Shown: positions 1 to 6,757, counted from the stretch's first letter. The stretch is DNA of 16,063 bases from CAYNFQ01 sp964396715 (GCA_964396715.1 CAYNFQ010000019.1:1-16063); one strand, 5' to 3'. Notes: generated by a model not told the origin, from the letters alone. Program-made: numbers and translations.

Positions 1-330
1 CCAGCTGCTTTTTATATTGTCAAATCAATCTACAAGGGGTTTTGTACCAAACTCAATTTTATCTGATTGATAATCAAGCAATTATGTGATATATATATTT
101 ATGTGAATATAAGAACACTGGAAGCAAGACTTGATAGTTTAATAATTCCACAAGGCCGTCAGGATTCATTAGTCAGAGAGGTTATTCCAGCTTTAGAAAC
201 ATGTGGCATAATTACCCTGAAAGCTTAATAGAAACACCTGAAGCAAGACTGAGAGAAATCCTTGCAGCTCCTCAACCAGACTATCCTCTCACCTTATCCT
301 TAGCATTAACTATGCAATACGCTGCTAGAA
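1..330. other. Left margin without an intact gene
   Basis: No intact gene of normal size is visible on either strand. Plus-strand frame 1 is open from the window edge to a TGA at 64-66; this could be the last 21 codons of a gene entering from the left, but nothing in it is recognisable. Bases 103-353 hold two overlapping plus-strand reading frames described separately. The stretch is AT-rich and ends where the convergent PIN gene stops at 331. Confidence 0.5.
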
Positions 331-353
331 TTAATTTACAGTATCATAATTAA
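103..353 (+). pseudogene. Degraded plus-strand gene with an internal repeat (two frames)
   Basis: Two short plus-strand frames overlap. The first runs 103-228 from a GTG (41 codons). The second runs 201-353 from an ATG (50 codons). The two predicted peptides contain related stretches: LEARLDSLIIPQ in the first and PEARLREILAAPQ in the second. The DNA is also similar (GAAGCAAGACT occurs at about 121 and again at about 241). This suggests two copies of one repeat unit separated by a frameshift near 205-225, a relic of a longer protein. The family is not recognised. The 3' end overlaps the end of the convergent PIN gene by 23 bases. Either frame could be random, so confidence is low. Confidence 0.3.
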
Positions 354-759
354 AGACTTCTGCTGGAGTTAGTGATTTTAAGGAAGGAATTTTGGAAAAA
401 TCTTTGTCATAGGCTACCAAAATCACATCTTGAGGAACCTGTGTAGCAATTAGGCAATCTCCATACTTGATATTGCTGCTTTTATAAAATCTAAGTGCAT
501 CTTTGGTATTTGTTTTTTCTATTACTGTTAAGTTACGGATATTTAATAAATCTTCAAGGACTTTCACAACTACATCTTTTTTAAATTTATATTGCCTGGT
601 CAGAACAAAAATAAGTTCCATTAAAACTACATTAGAAATATAAGGTTTTATTTTTCCTTCTTTAATAGCCTCAAAAATTTTCTCACACTCTTCAACTTTA
701 GCCGGAAGATCATGGGTAAAAAATCTTATCAGAACACTTGTATCTATAAAAATCTTCAT
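331..759 (-). CDS. PIN-domain (VapC-like) ribonuclease toxin
   Basis: This 142-residue protein has the size and motif order of single-domain PIN nucleases of type II toxin-antitoxin systems. The acidic residues that bind Mg/Mn are visible: D6 in FIDTSVLI, E48 in VLMELIF, D101 in YGDCLIA, and D118/D120 in AYDKDF. Family members cut RNA, often tRNA or rRNA, when released from their antitoxin; the target here is unknown. The start lies 8 bases after the stop of the upstream AbrB-type gene, so the pair forms a two-gene operon in antitoxin-toxin order. No Shine-Dalgarno sequence is seen, which fits translation coupled to the antitoxin gene. PIN identity is secure; toxin function is inferred from the pairing. 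Confidence 0.85.
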   Translation of the reverse strand: MKIFIDTSVLIRFFTHDLPAKVEECEKIFEAIKEGKIKPYISNVVLMELIFVLTRQYKFKKDVVVKVLEDLLNIRNLTVIEKTNTKDALRFYKSSNIKYGDCLIATQVPQDVILVAYDKDFSKIPSLKSLTPAEVFNYDTVN

Positions 760-767
760 TAGGGAGT

Positions 768-1004
768 TTAATATTTACCCTCAGCATAATCAATATAATC
801 CCGTATTTTCTCAGCAGGGATAGGATTTTTTACTTTGAATCTTCCACTATACGAAAGAAAGTCAGATTCTATTGGTTCAATGACTATTCTTTTCTTTTCT
901 GCCTTAATCATAGCTCTACCGTGTTTTTTAAGACCAATTTTTTTACGAATTGCTACGGGAATATGCACTTGAAACTTTGGTGTTATAGTAGTAAGCATTT
1001 CCAT
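768..1004 (-). CDS. AbrB/MazE-type antitoxin
   Basis: This 78-residue protein begins with the swapped-hairpin AbrB/MazE/SpoVT DNA-binding fold: residues 5-40 read TTITPKFQVHIPVAIRKKIGL and a following basic strand. The C-terminal part (FLSYSGRFK then PAEKIRDYIDYAEGKY) looks like the toxin-binding tail common in PIN partners. It would neutralise the downstream PIN nuclease and probably represses its own promoter. A good sigma-70 promoter ends only 10 bases before the ATG, so the mRNA may be leaderless or nearly so. A second ATG at codon 3 is an alternative start. Confidence 0.82.
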   Translation of the reverse strand: MEMLTTITPKFQVHIPVAIRKKIGLKKHGRAMIKAEKKRIVIEPIESDFLSYSGRFKVKNPIPAEKIRDYIDYAEGKY

Positions 1005-1014
1005 ATCAATAATA

Positions 1015-1043
1015 ATTGTAGCATATTACATCTAATTTATCAA
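1015..1043 (-). promoter_or_regulatory. Promoter of the AbrB-PIN operon
   Basis: On the minus strand a -35 TTGATA (1038-1043) and a -10 TACAAT (1015-1020) are separated by exactly 17 bases. A TGC just before the -10 gives an extended -10. The predicted transcription start is within a few bases of the ATG at 1004. Confidence 0.6.
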
Positions 1044-1068
1044 TACAAATAATCCATCATTACAAATA

Positions 1069-2646
1069 TTAATTAACGGCATCCGAGTTAAAAATTTCTG
1101 CTGCGGCGCGGATTATTTCATCGTCAGCTGCCACTTCTATATTTGCCAAATCTTCAATCCTTTGAGGTCTTGCTCCCAGACTCACTGAAATCCTGATTTG
1201 TCTGCCCAAAATTTCGGATAATATTCCCTCCAGTATTTCCCTGTTTTTAGGTGATTCCAAAATCCTTTGGTGAAAAGAGTAGGGAACTTCCATGATTAAA
1301 GTGGTATCTGTACAGTGGGTAATGCTGACAGACCTCAGGAGTGCTTCTAAAGAAAAATTGACAGGGCGAATAGTTTCTAAAACAAAAGTCCATTTTTCCT
1401 TAAGCTTTTGGATATCATCATTAGACGGTGGATGATGGATAGTAGAAGATGGTTCTTTGAGGATAGAAGGTTGAGGATGGATTTCTTCTTGCTTTTCCAT
1501 CTTCAAAGTTCCATCTTCTACCTCTATCTTCAATTTTCCATCATCTATCGTCTTACTTATTTGTTCCCCGCATATTTCCACTACTGCCAACTCCAGGGGC
1601 AGAGAAGGAATTGAAGTTGTCTTCATCTGCTCTAATGCTTTTTGTAAACTATCCAAAATTTTAACTAAGTCCTGATTTGTAAAGTTTTCCGAAACTTTTA
1701 TTAAACTTTGGAAATTTTCCTCAGAATAGTCTTCTTTAACTAATTGCTCTCCTAATCCATTTTTTATAAAAACAATATTTCTGAGTAAATCCATTAAAGA
1801 AAGTACCAACTCCTTTACATCTACCCCCTCATTGACCTCTTTGACAACTAAAGATAGCGCTTTTGTTGTGTCCAATTTAGCCAAATCTCCAACGAACTCT
1901 AAAAGTTTTTCAAAATTTGCAGCTTTTAAAAACTTTTCTAAAATATCTCCGGTGATTTTTCCTTCCATGGAAGAAACTTGATCCAACAACTTGACACCAT
2001 CCCTAAAACTGCCATCAGCTTTTTTAATTAACAATTTCAAAGCCTCTTCGTCAATATTAATTTTTTCCATTTTGACAATCTTTTGAAAAACCTCCAGTAG
2101 TTCGTTTGACTTTGCCGGCTTAAAATCCAATCTTTGAACTCGAGAAAGAACGGTCTGGGGAATCTTTTGAGCATCTGTGGTTGCCAAAATAAATAAGGCA
2201 TGATTAGGGGGTTCTTCCAGAGTCTTGAGCAGCGCATTAAAAGCCTCTTGAGTGAGCATATGTACCTCATCAATGATGTAGACTTTTTTCCTGCTATTTG
2301 TGGGTGCAAGTTTAATTTTGTCCCGCAAAGATCTGATGTCTTCAATGCCCCTGTTGGAGGCAGCATCAATTTCTATAAGATCCAAGTTAGATCCATCAGT
2401 AATGGATAAACATGTGGTGCACTCATTGCAGGGAATATTTTTCCCCTCACAATTGACCATCTTGGCCAAAATCCTGGCGGTTGAAGTCTTACCTGTGCCC
2501 CTGGGGCCGACAAAAAGATATGCGTGGGATAATTTATTAGTCGAATAGGCGGAAAGAAGCGTTTTTTTGACCAGGTCCTGCCCAATTAAATCTGTTAGGG
2601 TTTGCGGTCTGTATTTGAGATAGTAGGCAATATTAGCATTTTTCAT
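1069..2646 (-). CDS. DNA polymerase III subunit gamma/tau
   Basis: DnaX is the clamp-loader ATPase that loads the beta sliding clamp and organises the replisome. Residues 47-54 are the Walker A loop GPRGTGKT. Four zinc-binding cysteines are at 66, 73, 76 and 79. The Walker B region reads IIDEVHM (124-130), sensor 1 is ATTD (155-158), and SRVQ at 168-171 carries the arginine finger. Residues about 180-360 are the lid and collar domains. A low-complexity linker (about 365-410) precedes a C-terminal tau-like domain (about 412-500). Length is 525 aa, within the family range. The ATG overlaps the ybeY stop by one base (TAATG), so the two are translationally coupled. The linker DNA carries an inverted repeat described separately. 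No obvious slippery site for a separate gamma product was seen. Confidence 0.95.
   Translation of the reverse strand: MKNANIAYYLKYRPQTLTDLIGQDLVKKTLLSAYSTNKLSHAYLFVGPRGTGKTSTARILAKMVNCEGKNIPCNECTTCLSITDGSNLDLIEIDAASNRGIEDIRSLRDKIKLAPTNSRKKVYIIDEVHMLTQEAFNALLKTLEEPPNHALFILATTDAQKIPQTVLSRVQRLDFKPAKSNELLEVFQKIVKMEKINIDEEALKLLIKKADGSFRDGVKLLDQVSSMEGKITGDILEKFLKAANFEKLLEFVGDLAKLDTTKALSLVVKEVNEGVDVKELVLSLMDLLRNIVFIKNGLGEQLVKEDYSEENFQSLIKVSENFTNQDLVKILDSLQKALEQMKTTSIPSLPLELAVVEICGEQISKTIDDGKLKIEVEDGTLKMEKQEEIHPQPSILKEPSSTIHHPPSNDDIQKLKEKWTFVLETIRPVNFSLEALLRSVSITHCTDTTLIMEVPYSFHQRILESPKNREILEGILSEILGRQIRISVSLGARPQRIEDLANIEVAADDEIIRAAAEIFNSDAVN
1424..1552. repeat. Imperfect inverted repeat in the dnaX linker
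   Basis: Bases 1424-1480 are rich in GATGGAT/GATAGAAG and bases 1497-1552 in the complementary CCATC/TCTTC, forming a long imperfect hairpin. The outermost 16 bases (1424-1439 against 1537-1552) match at 14 of 16 positions. The repeat is translated as the linker between the DnaX ATPase core and the tau-like domain, with residues such as STIHHPPSND. It looks like a dispersed repeat accommodated in a flexible linker. Confidence 0.55.
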
Positions 2647-3059
2647 TAAGGGTGATGAATTCCTAAAAGATGATTCAGGCCATGCTCTACCAAATTCCTT
2701 ATTTCTTCATCAACGGAAATTTCATCCAAGGATGCATCCTCCAAAACCTGGGGGTAAGAAATAACAATATCCCCCAGTCTTAAAACCCTATCCCCAGATG
2801 CCACAAAACCGATCCTCGGAATGTGCTGCAAACTGGCAGGATTCGGGTCCTCCAAAGCAAAGGATAAAATATCGGTTGTTGAATTAATACCTCTGTATTT
2901 ACGGTTGAGCTCATGCATCTTTCTATCACCCACCACATTTATTCCCACCTCCACTTTTCCGGAAATTCTGTGCTTTTGTAAAATTTCCCAAACAGCTGCG
3001 CGGATAGAGTTTTTATTAATATTATATCTTGGATCTGATGAAACAATAACATTTATCAT
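2646..3059 (-). CDS. Endoribonuclease YbeY (16S rRNA maturation)
   Basis: YbeY is a zinc-dependent RNase of the UPF0054 family that takes part in 16S rRNA 3'-end processing and ribosome quality control. The family motif H-x3-H-x5-H is at the very end: HGLNHLLGIHH, residues 126-136. The protein then stops after one proline, so it is 137 aa and lacks the short tail usual after the third histidine. The residue before that histidine is also histidine instead of the usual aspartate. The upstream conserved region (RKYRGINSTTDILSFALE) is intact. The stop overlaps the dnaX start by one base. An AT-rich inverted repeat lies directly upstream, and no clear ribosome binding site is seen. Confidence 0.9.
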   Translation of the reverse strand: MINVIVSSDPRYNINKNSIRAAVWEILQKHRISGKVEVGINVVGDRKMHELNRKYRGINSTTDILSFALEDPNPASLQHIPRIGFVASGDRVLRLGDIVISYPQVLEDASLDEISVDEEIRNLVEHGLNHLLGIHHP

Positions 3060-3187
3060 AAATTCAAAATCCTAATATCTAAATTCGAAACAAATTCAAA
3101 ATTAAAATGTTCAAAATTCTAAACTTTTTGTCATTTGAATTTTGGTCATTTGATATTGTTTAGGATTTCGTGCTTCGAATTTAGAAT
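3060..3187. repeat. AT-rich palindromic repeat between yqeY and ybeY
   Basis: The whole 128-base gap is one AT-rich, imperfectly self-complementary block. Bases near 3060-3120 are built from AAATTC, AATCCTAA and TTCAAAATT units. Bases near 3125-3187 carry the complementary words (TTTGAATTTT, TTAGGATTT, GAATTTAGAATTT). The word CATTTGATATT recurs in the similar block at 8961-9071. It could form a large hairpin in the yqeY-ybeY transcript. No gene or clear promoter is visible in it. Confidence 0.6.
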
Positions 3188-3646
3188 TTATTGACTTAGC
3201 TTCTCTTTCACCAAAACGCTCACAGTATTCCCATCTGCCTGCCCTTTAACTTTCCCCATGACCGCCCCCATCACCCTCCCCATATCAGCAATAGAATTTA
3301 CCCCCAATTCATTTATAGTGCTTTCCACAATTTTAGTCAATTCCTCAGTTGAAAGCTGCGAGGGAAGGTAGTCTGTTAAAACCTTAGCCTCTGCTTCTTC
3401 TTTTTGTGCCTGCTCTTCCCTTCCTCCAGACCTGAAACCTGCTGCTGCTTCTTTCCTTTTCTTAACTTCCCGCTGGATAACTGAAATTATATCGTTATCG
3501 GCAATGGTGGCTTGCCCTGAGCGCAGTCGAAGGGCGATCTCCGCATTCTTTATTTCGGCTATTAAAAGGCGCAAGGTTGAAACCTTAACTGCCAAACGAG
3601 ACAGTTGGGCTTGTTTTAGATCATTTTGAATTTGCTCTGTCAGCAT
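3188..3646 (-). CDS. YqeY/GatB-related protein
   Basis: This 152-residue protein matches the GatB/YqeY family, all-helical proteins related to the tRNA-binding tail of the amidotransferase GatB. Their exact role is unsettled. The N-terminal block (LKQAQLSRLAVKVSTLRLLIAEIKNAEI), VIQREVKKRKEAA, and the C-terminal GRVMGAVMGKVKGQADGN block are the family's conserved parts. Residues 38-45 (ALRLRSGQ) are encoded by a dispersed palindromic repeat and look like an insertion in the loop between the first two helices. The gene overlaps the rpsU stop by one base (TAATG), so rpsU and yqeY are coupled; rpsU-yqeY adjacency is common in bacteria. Confidence 0.9.
   Translation of the reverse strand: MLTEQIQNDLKQAQLSRLAVKVSTLRLLIAEIKNAEIALRLRSGQATIADNDIISVIQREVKKRKEAAAGFRSGGREEQAQKEEAEAKVLTDYLPSQLSTEELTKIVESTINELGVNSIADMGRVMGAVMGKVKGQADGNTVSVLVKEKLSQ
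3514..3535. repeat. Palindromic repeat inside yqeY
   Basis: The minus strand reads GCCCTTCGAC, then TG, then CGCTCAGGGC. This is one of four copies in the window of a CCTTCGAC...GCTCAGG element. It stays in frame and supplies YqeY residues 38-45. Confidence 0.75.
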
Positions 3647-3843
3647 TAACCGTTAAATCTCCTGGCTCTCATGATCTTTCTTCTTTTTTCAGCCAGATAT
3701 TCCTGGCGTTTTTGTGAAGGTTTTTTATAAACAGATCTGTCTCTGATCTCTTGCACTAACCCTTCTAAAACTACCTTTTTTTGAAATTTTCTGATCACCG
3801 AATCCGTACTGTCGCCTGGTCCGGCTTTAACCACAATAGACAC
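3646..3843 (-). CDS. 30S ribosomal protein S21
   Basis: S21 is a small basic protein of the 30S platform near the anti-Shine-Dalgarno end of 16S rRNA. The 65-residue product has the expected start (SIVVKAGPGDSTDSVIRKFQKK) and basic tail (KRQEYLAEKRRKIMRARRFNG). The start codon is GTG, chosen because a near-perfect Shine-Dalgarno AAGGAGGTG lies 6 bases upstream of it and because it gives the normal S21 N-terminus. The gene follows the HIT gene with that Shine-Dalgarno directly after the HIT stop, and its own stop overlaps yqeY. Confidence 0.94.
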   Translation of the reverse strand: MSIVVKAGPGDSTDSVIRKFQKKVVLEGLVQEIRDRSVYKKPSQKRQEYLAEKRRKIMRARRFNG

Positions 3844-3850
3844 TAAATTC

Positions 3851-3859
3851 CACCTCCTT
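3851..3859 (-). promoter_or_regulatory. Strong Shine-Dalgarno of rpsU
   Basis: The minus strand reads AAGGAGGTG, closely matching the 16S rRNA tail, 7 bases before the GTG start at 3843 and immediately after the HIT stop codon. It decides the non-ATG start and stands out in a window where many starts have no Shine-Dalgarno. Confidence 0.8.
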
Positions 3860-4189
3860 TTAAATCATCTTTTTCCATTGTCCACCCAAAAGATGAAAAT
3901 GTAAATGAGGAACATGTTGTGCACGGCCCCCGTTTACAACTATCCGATAAGCATTATCTTCTAAATTATTTTTTTTGACCAGCTTATTTGCTGCAGTATA
4001 AATTTTAGCAAGTAAACCGGCTTGATAATCTGTTAAATCATGCACTCCGCTGATATGCTCTTTAGGTACAATCAGAATATGAATATCTGCAGACGGGTTA
4101 ATATCCGAAAAAGCGATCAGTTTGTCTGTCTCGTAAACAATGTTTGCAGGTATTGCTCTGTTGATAATTTTGCAAAAGAGACAGTCCAC
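3860..4189 (-). CDS. HIT family hydrolase (HINT-like)
   Basis: This 109-residue protein has the full histidine-triad layout: N-terminal CLFCKIINRAIPANIVYE, a central HILIVPKEHI strand-loop, and the triad HLHFH at 95-99 within QHVPHLHFHLLGG. His97, the middle histidine, is the expected nucleophile. Relatives hydrolyse purine nucleoside phosphoramidates or other adenylates; the physiological substrate here is unknown. The start codon is GTG, 3 bases after the tig stop, so the gene is probably expressed with tig. The two cysteines (C3, C6) that often bind zinc in bacterial HINT proteins are present. Confidence 0.92.
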   Translation of the reverse strand: MDCLFCKIINRAIPANIVYETDKLIAFSDINPSADIHILIVPKEHISGVHDLTDYQAGLLAKIYTAANKLVKKNNLEDNAYRIVVNGGRAQHVPHLHFHLLGGQWKKMI

Positions 4190-4192
4190 AGC

Positions 4193-5335
4193 CTAATAAC
4201 CTCCCACCATTTTTTTCAGTAAGTCGAGGGTACGTGTTTGTCTAAGAGCATGACGCAAGTGCAACCTTGGTTCCTGTGTTTCAAACTGTTTTTTCACCCG
4301 CCCGTCCTGGATTTTATCAACCTCTGCTTGTAATTCCTGTTCAGAAATAGTCACATTCTCCAGCCTGGCAATTTCCGCCAAACCAAGCTCCATCCGGACA
4401 TTTTTTTCAGCCTGCATCCGCCATTCAGATTTTAGCTGATCCAGCGTTTTACCCTGTCCTTTTAAGTAATCTTCCAAAAGTAGTCCCATGTCAGCCACCC
4501 TGCGCTGCAAAGAAACCAGCATCCTGTTTAACTCATCTTGGATGAGAACTTCCGGCAGATCAACAGTGGTAATCTGCTCCACCTCCTGCAAGATTGCCTC
4601 TTCATAATCAAGCTCGTTATTATATTTGACATTTGCCTCCAGATCTGTCCTTATCTTAGTTTTTAAATCAGCTAAAGTGGTTGCTCCCATGGCTTTAGCA
4701 AAAGTATCATCTGGTACATCAGCCTGTCCATTGGATGGAGCAGCCTGAGTCTGTGCTTGTCCGCCTTGAAAACTGATTGATCCAGTCTGACCTGGTGTAT
4801 TTTGTGTTACTGTACCCTGTCCACTGTTACCTGTAACCTGTGTTCCCACAGGCTGCCTCACCTGCCCTGCCGGCAGGCGGGCCTTCCATCTTTTATAAAG
4901 ATCGTCTACCACTTTTTGAACCTCTTCATCCGTAACCGGCTTTATTTGAGGCCTGATAGCTTTAATTGTCTTATAGTTCCCCACAGTCACAGCAGGTCTA
5001 TTGGTAATAGTAGTTTTAAATTGCAGTTGTCCACTCTTAACAAAAGAAATAAGATCATATTTAGGATAATCAATGGGGATAATATCTGTGCCTTTCAGTG
5101 CTTCTATTAAAAAATTGGGCATGGCCACTTTCAAAACCTCATCCTGAAGCCTTTGGCCCAGCTGACCTTCCACCATATTAAGTGGGGCTGTTCCTTTTCT
5201 AAAACCGGCAATCTCCACATCTTGAGCCATCCTTTGTAGAGTTTGATCCCAAGTTGGCTGTAAATCAGCCCAAGGCACAGTTACACTCACTTCAACTAAA
5301 GATTTAGGTTGCTTTTGTATATTTTTGGTAATCAT
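4193..5335 (-). CDS. Trigger factor without a PPIase domain
   Basis: Trigger factor binds the ribosome at the exit tunnel and shields nascent chains. The ribosome-binding N-domain is clear, with the signature GFRKG at 44-48 after MITKNIQKQPKSLVEVSVTV. The C-terminal arm domain covers about 208-380. The FKBP-type PPIase domain that normally lies between them is missing; residues 150-207 are a Gly/Gln/Thr-rich low-complexity linker. Length is 380 aa against about 430 in typical bacteria. The ATG at 5335 is preferred over the upstream in-frame TTG at 5422, because the extra 29 residues come from a repeat-like leader and the promoter would start transcripts near 5418. Linker residues 151-159 are encoded by a GC-rich palindrome. 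HIT follows 3 bases downstream. Confidence 0.88.
   Translation of the reverse strand: MITKNIQKQPKSLVEVSVTVPWADLQPTWDQTLQRMAQDVEIAGFRKGTAPLNMVEGQLGQRLQDEVLKVAMPNFLIEALKGTDIIPIDYPKYDLISFVKSGQLQFKTTITNRPAVTVGNYKTIKAIRPQIKPVTDEEVQKVVDDLYKRWKARLPAGQVRQPVGTQVTGNSGQGTVTQNTPGQTGSISFQGGQAQTQAAPSNGQADVPDDTFAKAMGATTLADLKTKIRTDLEANVKYNNELDYEEAILQEVEQITTVDLPEVLIQDELNRMLVSLQRRVADMGLLLEDYLKGQGKTLDQLKSEWRMQAEKNVRMELGLAEIARLENVTISEQELQAEVDKIQDGRVKKQFETQEPRLHLRHALRQTRTLDLLKKMVGGY
4861..4883. repeat. GC-rich palindrome inside tig
   Basis: The core CCTGCCGGCAGG (4866-4877) is a perfect palindrome flanked by further imperfect GC-rich complementarity. It lies in an otherwise AT-rich window and encodes KARLPAGQV at residues 151-159, the start of the trigger factor linker. 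The sequence style differs from the CTTCGAC...GCTCAGG repeats, so this is a second repeat class. Confidence 0.65.
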
Positions 5336-5352
5336 CTTTTTGTCATTGCGAA

Positions 5353-5377
5353 GTACGTTCATGTCAACCGAACGTAC
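5353..5377. repeat. Hairpin in the tig 5' leader
   Basis: GTACGTTC (5353-5360) and GAACGTAC (5370-5377) form a perfect 8-bp stem around a 9-base loop, just upstream of the tig ATG. It belongs to a longer GTCATTGCGAAG-type repeat-like stretch (5341-5400). In the mRNA it would place a stable hairpin about 18 bases before the start codon. Confidence 0.6.
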
Positions 5378-5424
5378 CGTAGTAATCTTATGTAATCTAT
5401 CAGAAAATGGCTTTAAAATCAATT

Positions 5425-5452
5425 AGTATAACTTTCAATAGTTAATTGACAA
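5425..5452 (-). promoter_or_regulatory. Promoter of tig
   Basis: On the minus strand a -35 TTGTCA (5447-5452) and a -10 TATACT (5425-5430) are 16 bases apart. The -35 lies inside the 34-bp palindrome that ends the proS transcript. The predicted start near 5418 leaves an 80-base leader to the tig ATG. Confidence 0.55.
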
Positions 5453-5479
5453 AAAGGTGCAATTGCACCTTTTTGTCAA
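5446..5479. terminator. 34-bp perfect palindrome, terminator after proS
   Basis: All 34 bases are perfectly self-complementary around the centre at 5462/5463. The inner GGTGC-AATT-GCACC stem-loop is flanked by A5 on one side and T5 on the other, so it has the form of a bidirectional intrinsic terminator. It lies 8 bases after the proS stop. Its left end also carries the tig -35 box. Confidence 0.75.
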
Positions 5480-5486
5480 AAATGAG

Positions 5487-6755
5487 TTAAATGGAAGTCA
5501 AAATTTCCAATAGTTGCTCTAAAGTGTTGAATTGAGTCTCTTTTTCCGATCTTTTTTTAACCTCCAGTTTTTCCTGGGTTTTTTTGGATATAACTACTCT
5601 ATAAGGTATGCCTATCAGATCAGCATCTGCAAATTTGGCTCCGGCTGATACATCTTTTCTGTCATCAAAAAGCACTTCTATTCCTTCTGCCCTTCGACTT
5701 CGCTCAGGGTCTCCGACTTGAAGTAATTTATAAACTCTTTCTGCTTCTTCTTTAACTTTTTCATCTTCCATATCAAGGCCAACTAAATGAACTTGATATG
5801 GGGCCACAGTTTCTGGCCAAATAATTCCGCGCTCATCATGATGTACTTCCACAATCGTCCCCATCAGTCGGCTAATGCCAATTCCATAACAACCCATCAC
5901 CACTAACTGATCCTGACCGTTTTTATCTTTAAATGTAAGATCAAAAGCCTCCGAAAAACGGGTTTTTAGGGGGAAAATATTGCCAACCTCAATAACTTTG
6001 GCCTTTTTAAGTGGACCATGTCCAAGATCACACTCTTTTCCTGCTTTAACTTCGGTTATTTGCGCATTTTCACTAAAATCTCCACCCGGACAATAGATAA
6101 TCTCATCTTCTCCTGCCTCAGCAACTACTTGATACTCATGAGAAAATTTGGAGAAAGTTCCCCCTCCTGCTTTTGTCTCGATGGCATCTAGACCACATCG
6201 TCTGAATACATTCTGATAACTCTTCCTCATTACCTCATAATAGCTTTCAAAATCTTCCTCATCAGTATGGAATGAGTAGAGGTCTTTCATTAAGAATTCC
6301 CGTCCGCGCAAAATTCCTGATTTTGCTCTGGGTTCATCTCTAAATTTAGTCTGGATTTGATAGAGTGATAATGGCAGGTCCTTATATGAGCTGATCAATT
6401 GTTTCACCAGTGGTACCAAAACTTCCTCATGCGTTGGACCCAAGGCATATTCTGCCTCATATCTGGAGGAGACCTTAAAAAGTGCATCAAAGGAGTTCCA
6501 TCTGCCTGTTTTTTGCCAATTTGCTTTATTTTGTAAAGCAGTCAGGAGTATTTCCTGCCCTCCAGCTTTATTCATTTCATCTCGAACTATATTGGCAATT
6601 TTGGTAAGGACCCTGAGTCCCGGAGGTAAAAAATTGTAAACGCCTGCCACTTCTTTTCTAATAAACCCGCCGCGAATCAACAGCTTGGCATTGATTGATA
6701 CTTCATCTTTAGGATCTATTTTGACTGTTTTTCCAAAAAGTTTTGAATATCTCAT
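5487..6755 (-). CDS. Prolyl-tRNA synthetase, short form
   Basis: ProRS charges tRNA-Pro. Class II motifs are visible: motif 1 around NFLPPGLRVL (41-50), GPTHEE at 106-111, motif 2 FRDEPRAKSGILRGREF (138-154), and motif 3 GCYGIGISRL (288-297), followed by the anticodon-binding domain. The protein is 422 aa, against about 570 for the standard bacterial form. Between motifs 2 and 3 only about 60 residues (198-260) remain, so the roughly 180-residue INS editing domain that clears Ala-tRNA-Pro is absent or a remnant. Residues 349-356 (DPERSRRA) are encoded by a palindromic repeat. A T-box leader lies upstream, and a 34-bp palindromic terminator follows. No Shine-Dalgarno is seen; a TATACT box lies 5 bases before the ATG. 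Confidence 0.94.
   Translation of the reverse strand: MRYSKLFGKTVKIDPKDEVSINAKLLIRGGFIRKEVAGVYNFLPPGLRVLTKIANIVRDEMNKAGGQEILLTALQNKANWQKTGRWNSFDALFKVSSRYEAEYALGPTHEEVLVPLVKQLISSYKDLPLSLYQIQTKFRDEPRAKSGILRGREFLMKDLYSFHTDEEDFESYYEVMRKSYQNVFRRCGLDAIETKAGGGTFSKFSHEYQVVAEAGEDEIIYCPGGDFSENAQITEVKAGKECDLGHGPLKKAKVIEVGNIFPLKTRFSEAFDLTFKDKNGQDQLVVMGCYGIGISRLMGTIVEVHHDERGIIWPETVAPYQVHLVGLDMEDEKVKEEAERVYKLLQVGDPERSRRAEGIEVLFDDRKDVSAGAKFADADLIGIPYRVVISKKTQEKLEVKKRSEKETQFNTLEQLLEILTSI
5689..5710. repeat. Palindromic repeat inside proS
   Basis: The plus strand reads GCCCTTCGACTT then CGCTCAGGGT. It is the opposite orientation to the copies in yqeY and thyA and is read in a different frame, giving DPERSRRA (residues 349-356) in the anticodon-binding region of ProRS. 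Confidence 0.75.
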
Positions 6756-6757
6756 GT

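Noticed and set aside
1408..1614. 68-codon plus-strand frame inside dnaX
   Set aside because: It is the reverse reading of the GATGGAT/CCATC inverted repeat within a well-supported dnaX gene.
2037..2369. 110-codon minus-strand frame inside dnaX
   Set aside because: It overlaps the conserved ATPase core of dnaX in another frame and has no recognisable features.
5336..5422. 29-residue N-terminal extension of trigger factor from a TTG codon
   Set aside because: The extension is translated from a hairpin/repeat-like leader, has no homology to the family N-terminus, and the likely transcription start is near or downstream of the TTG.
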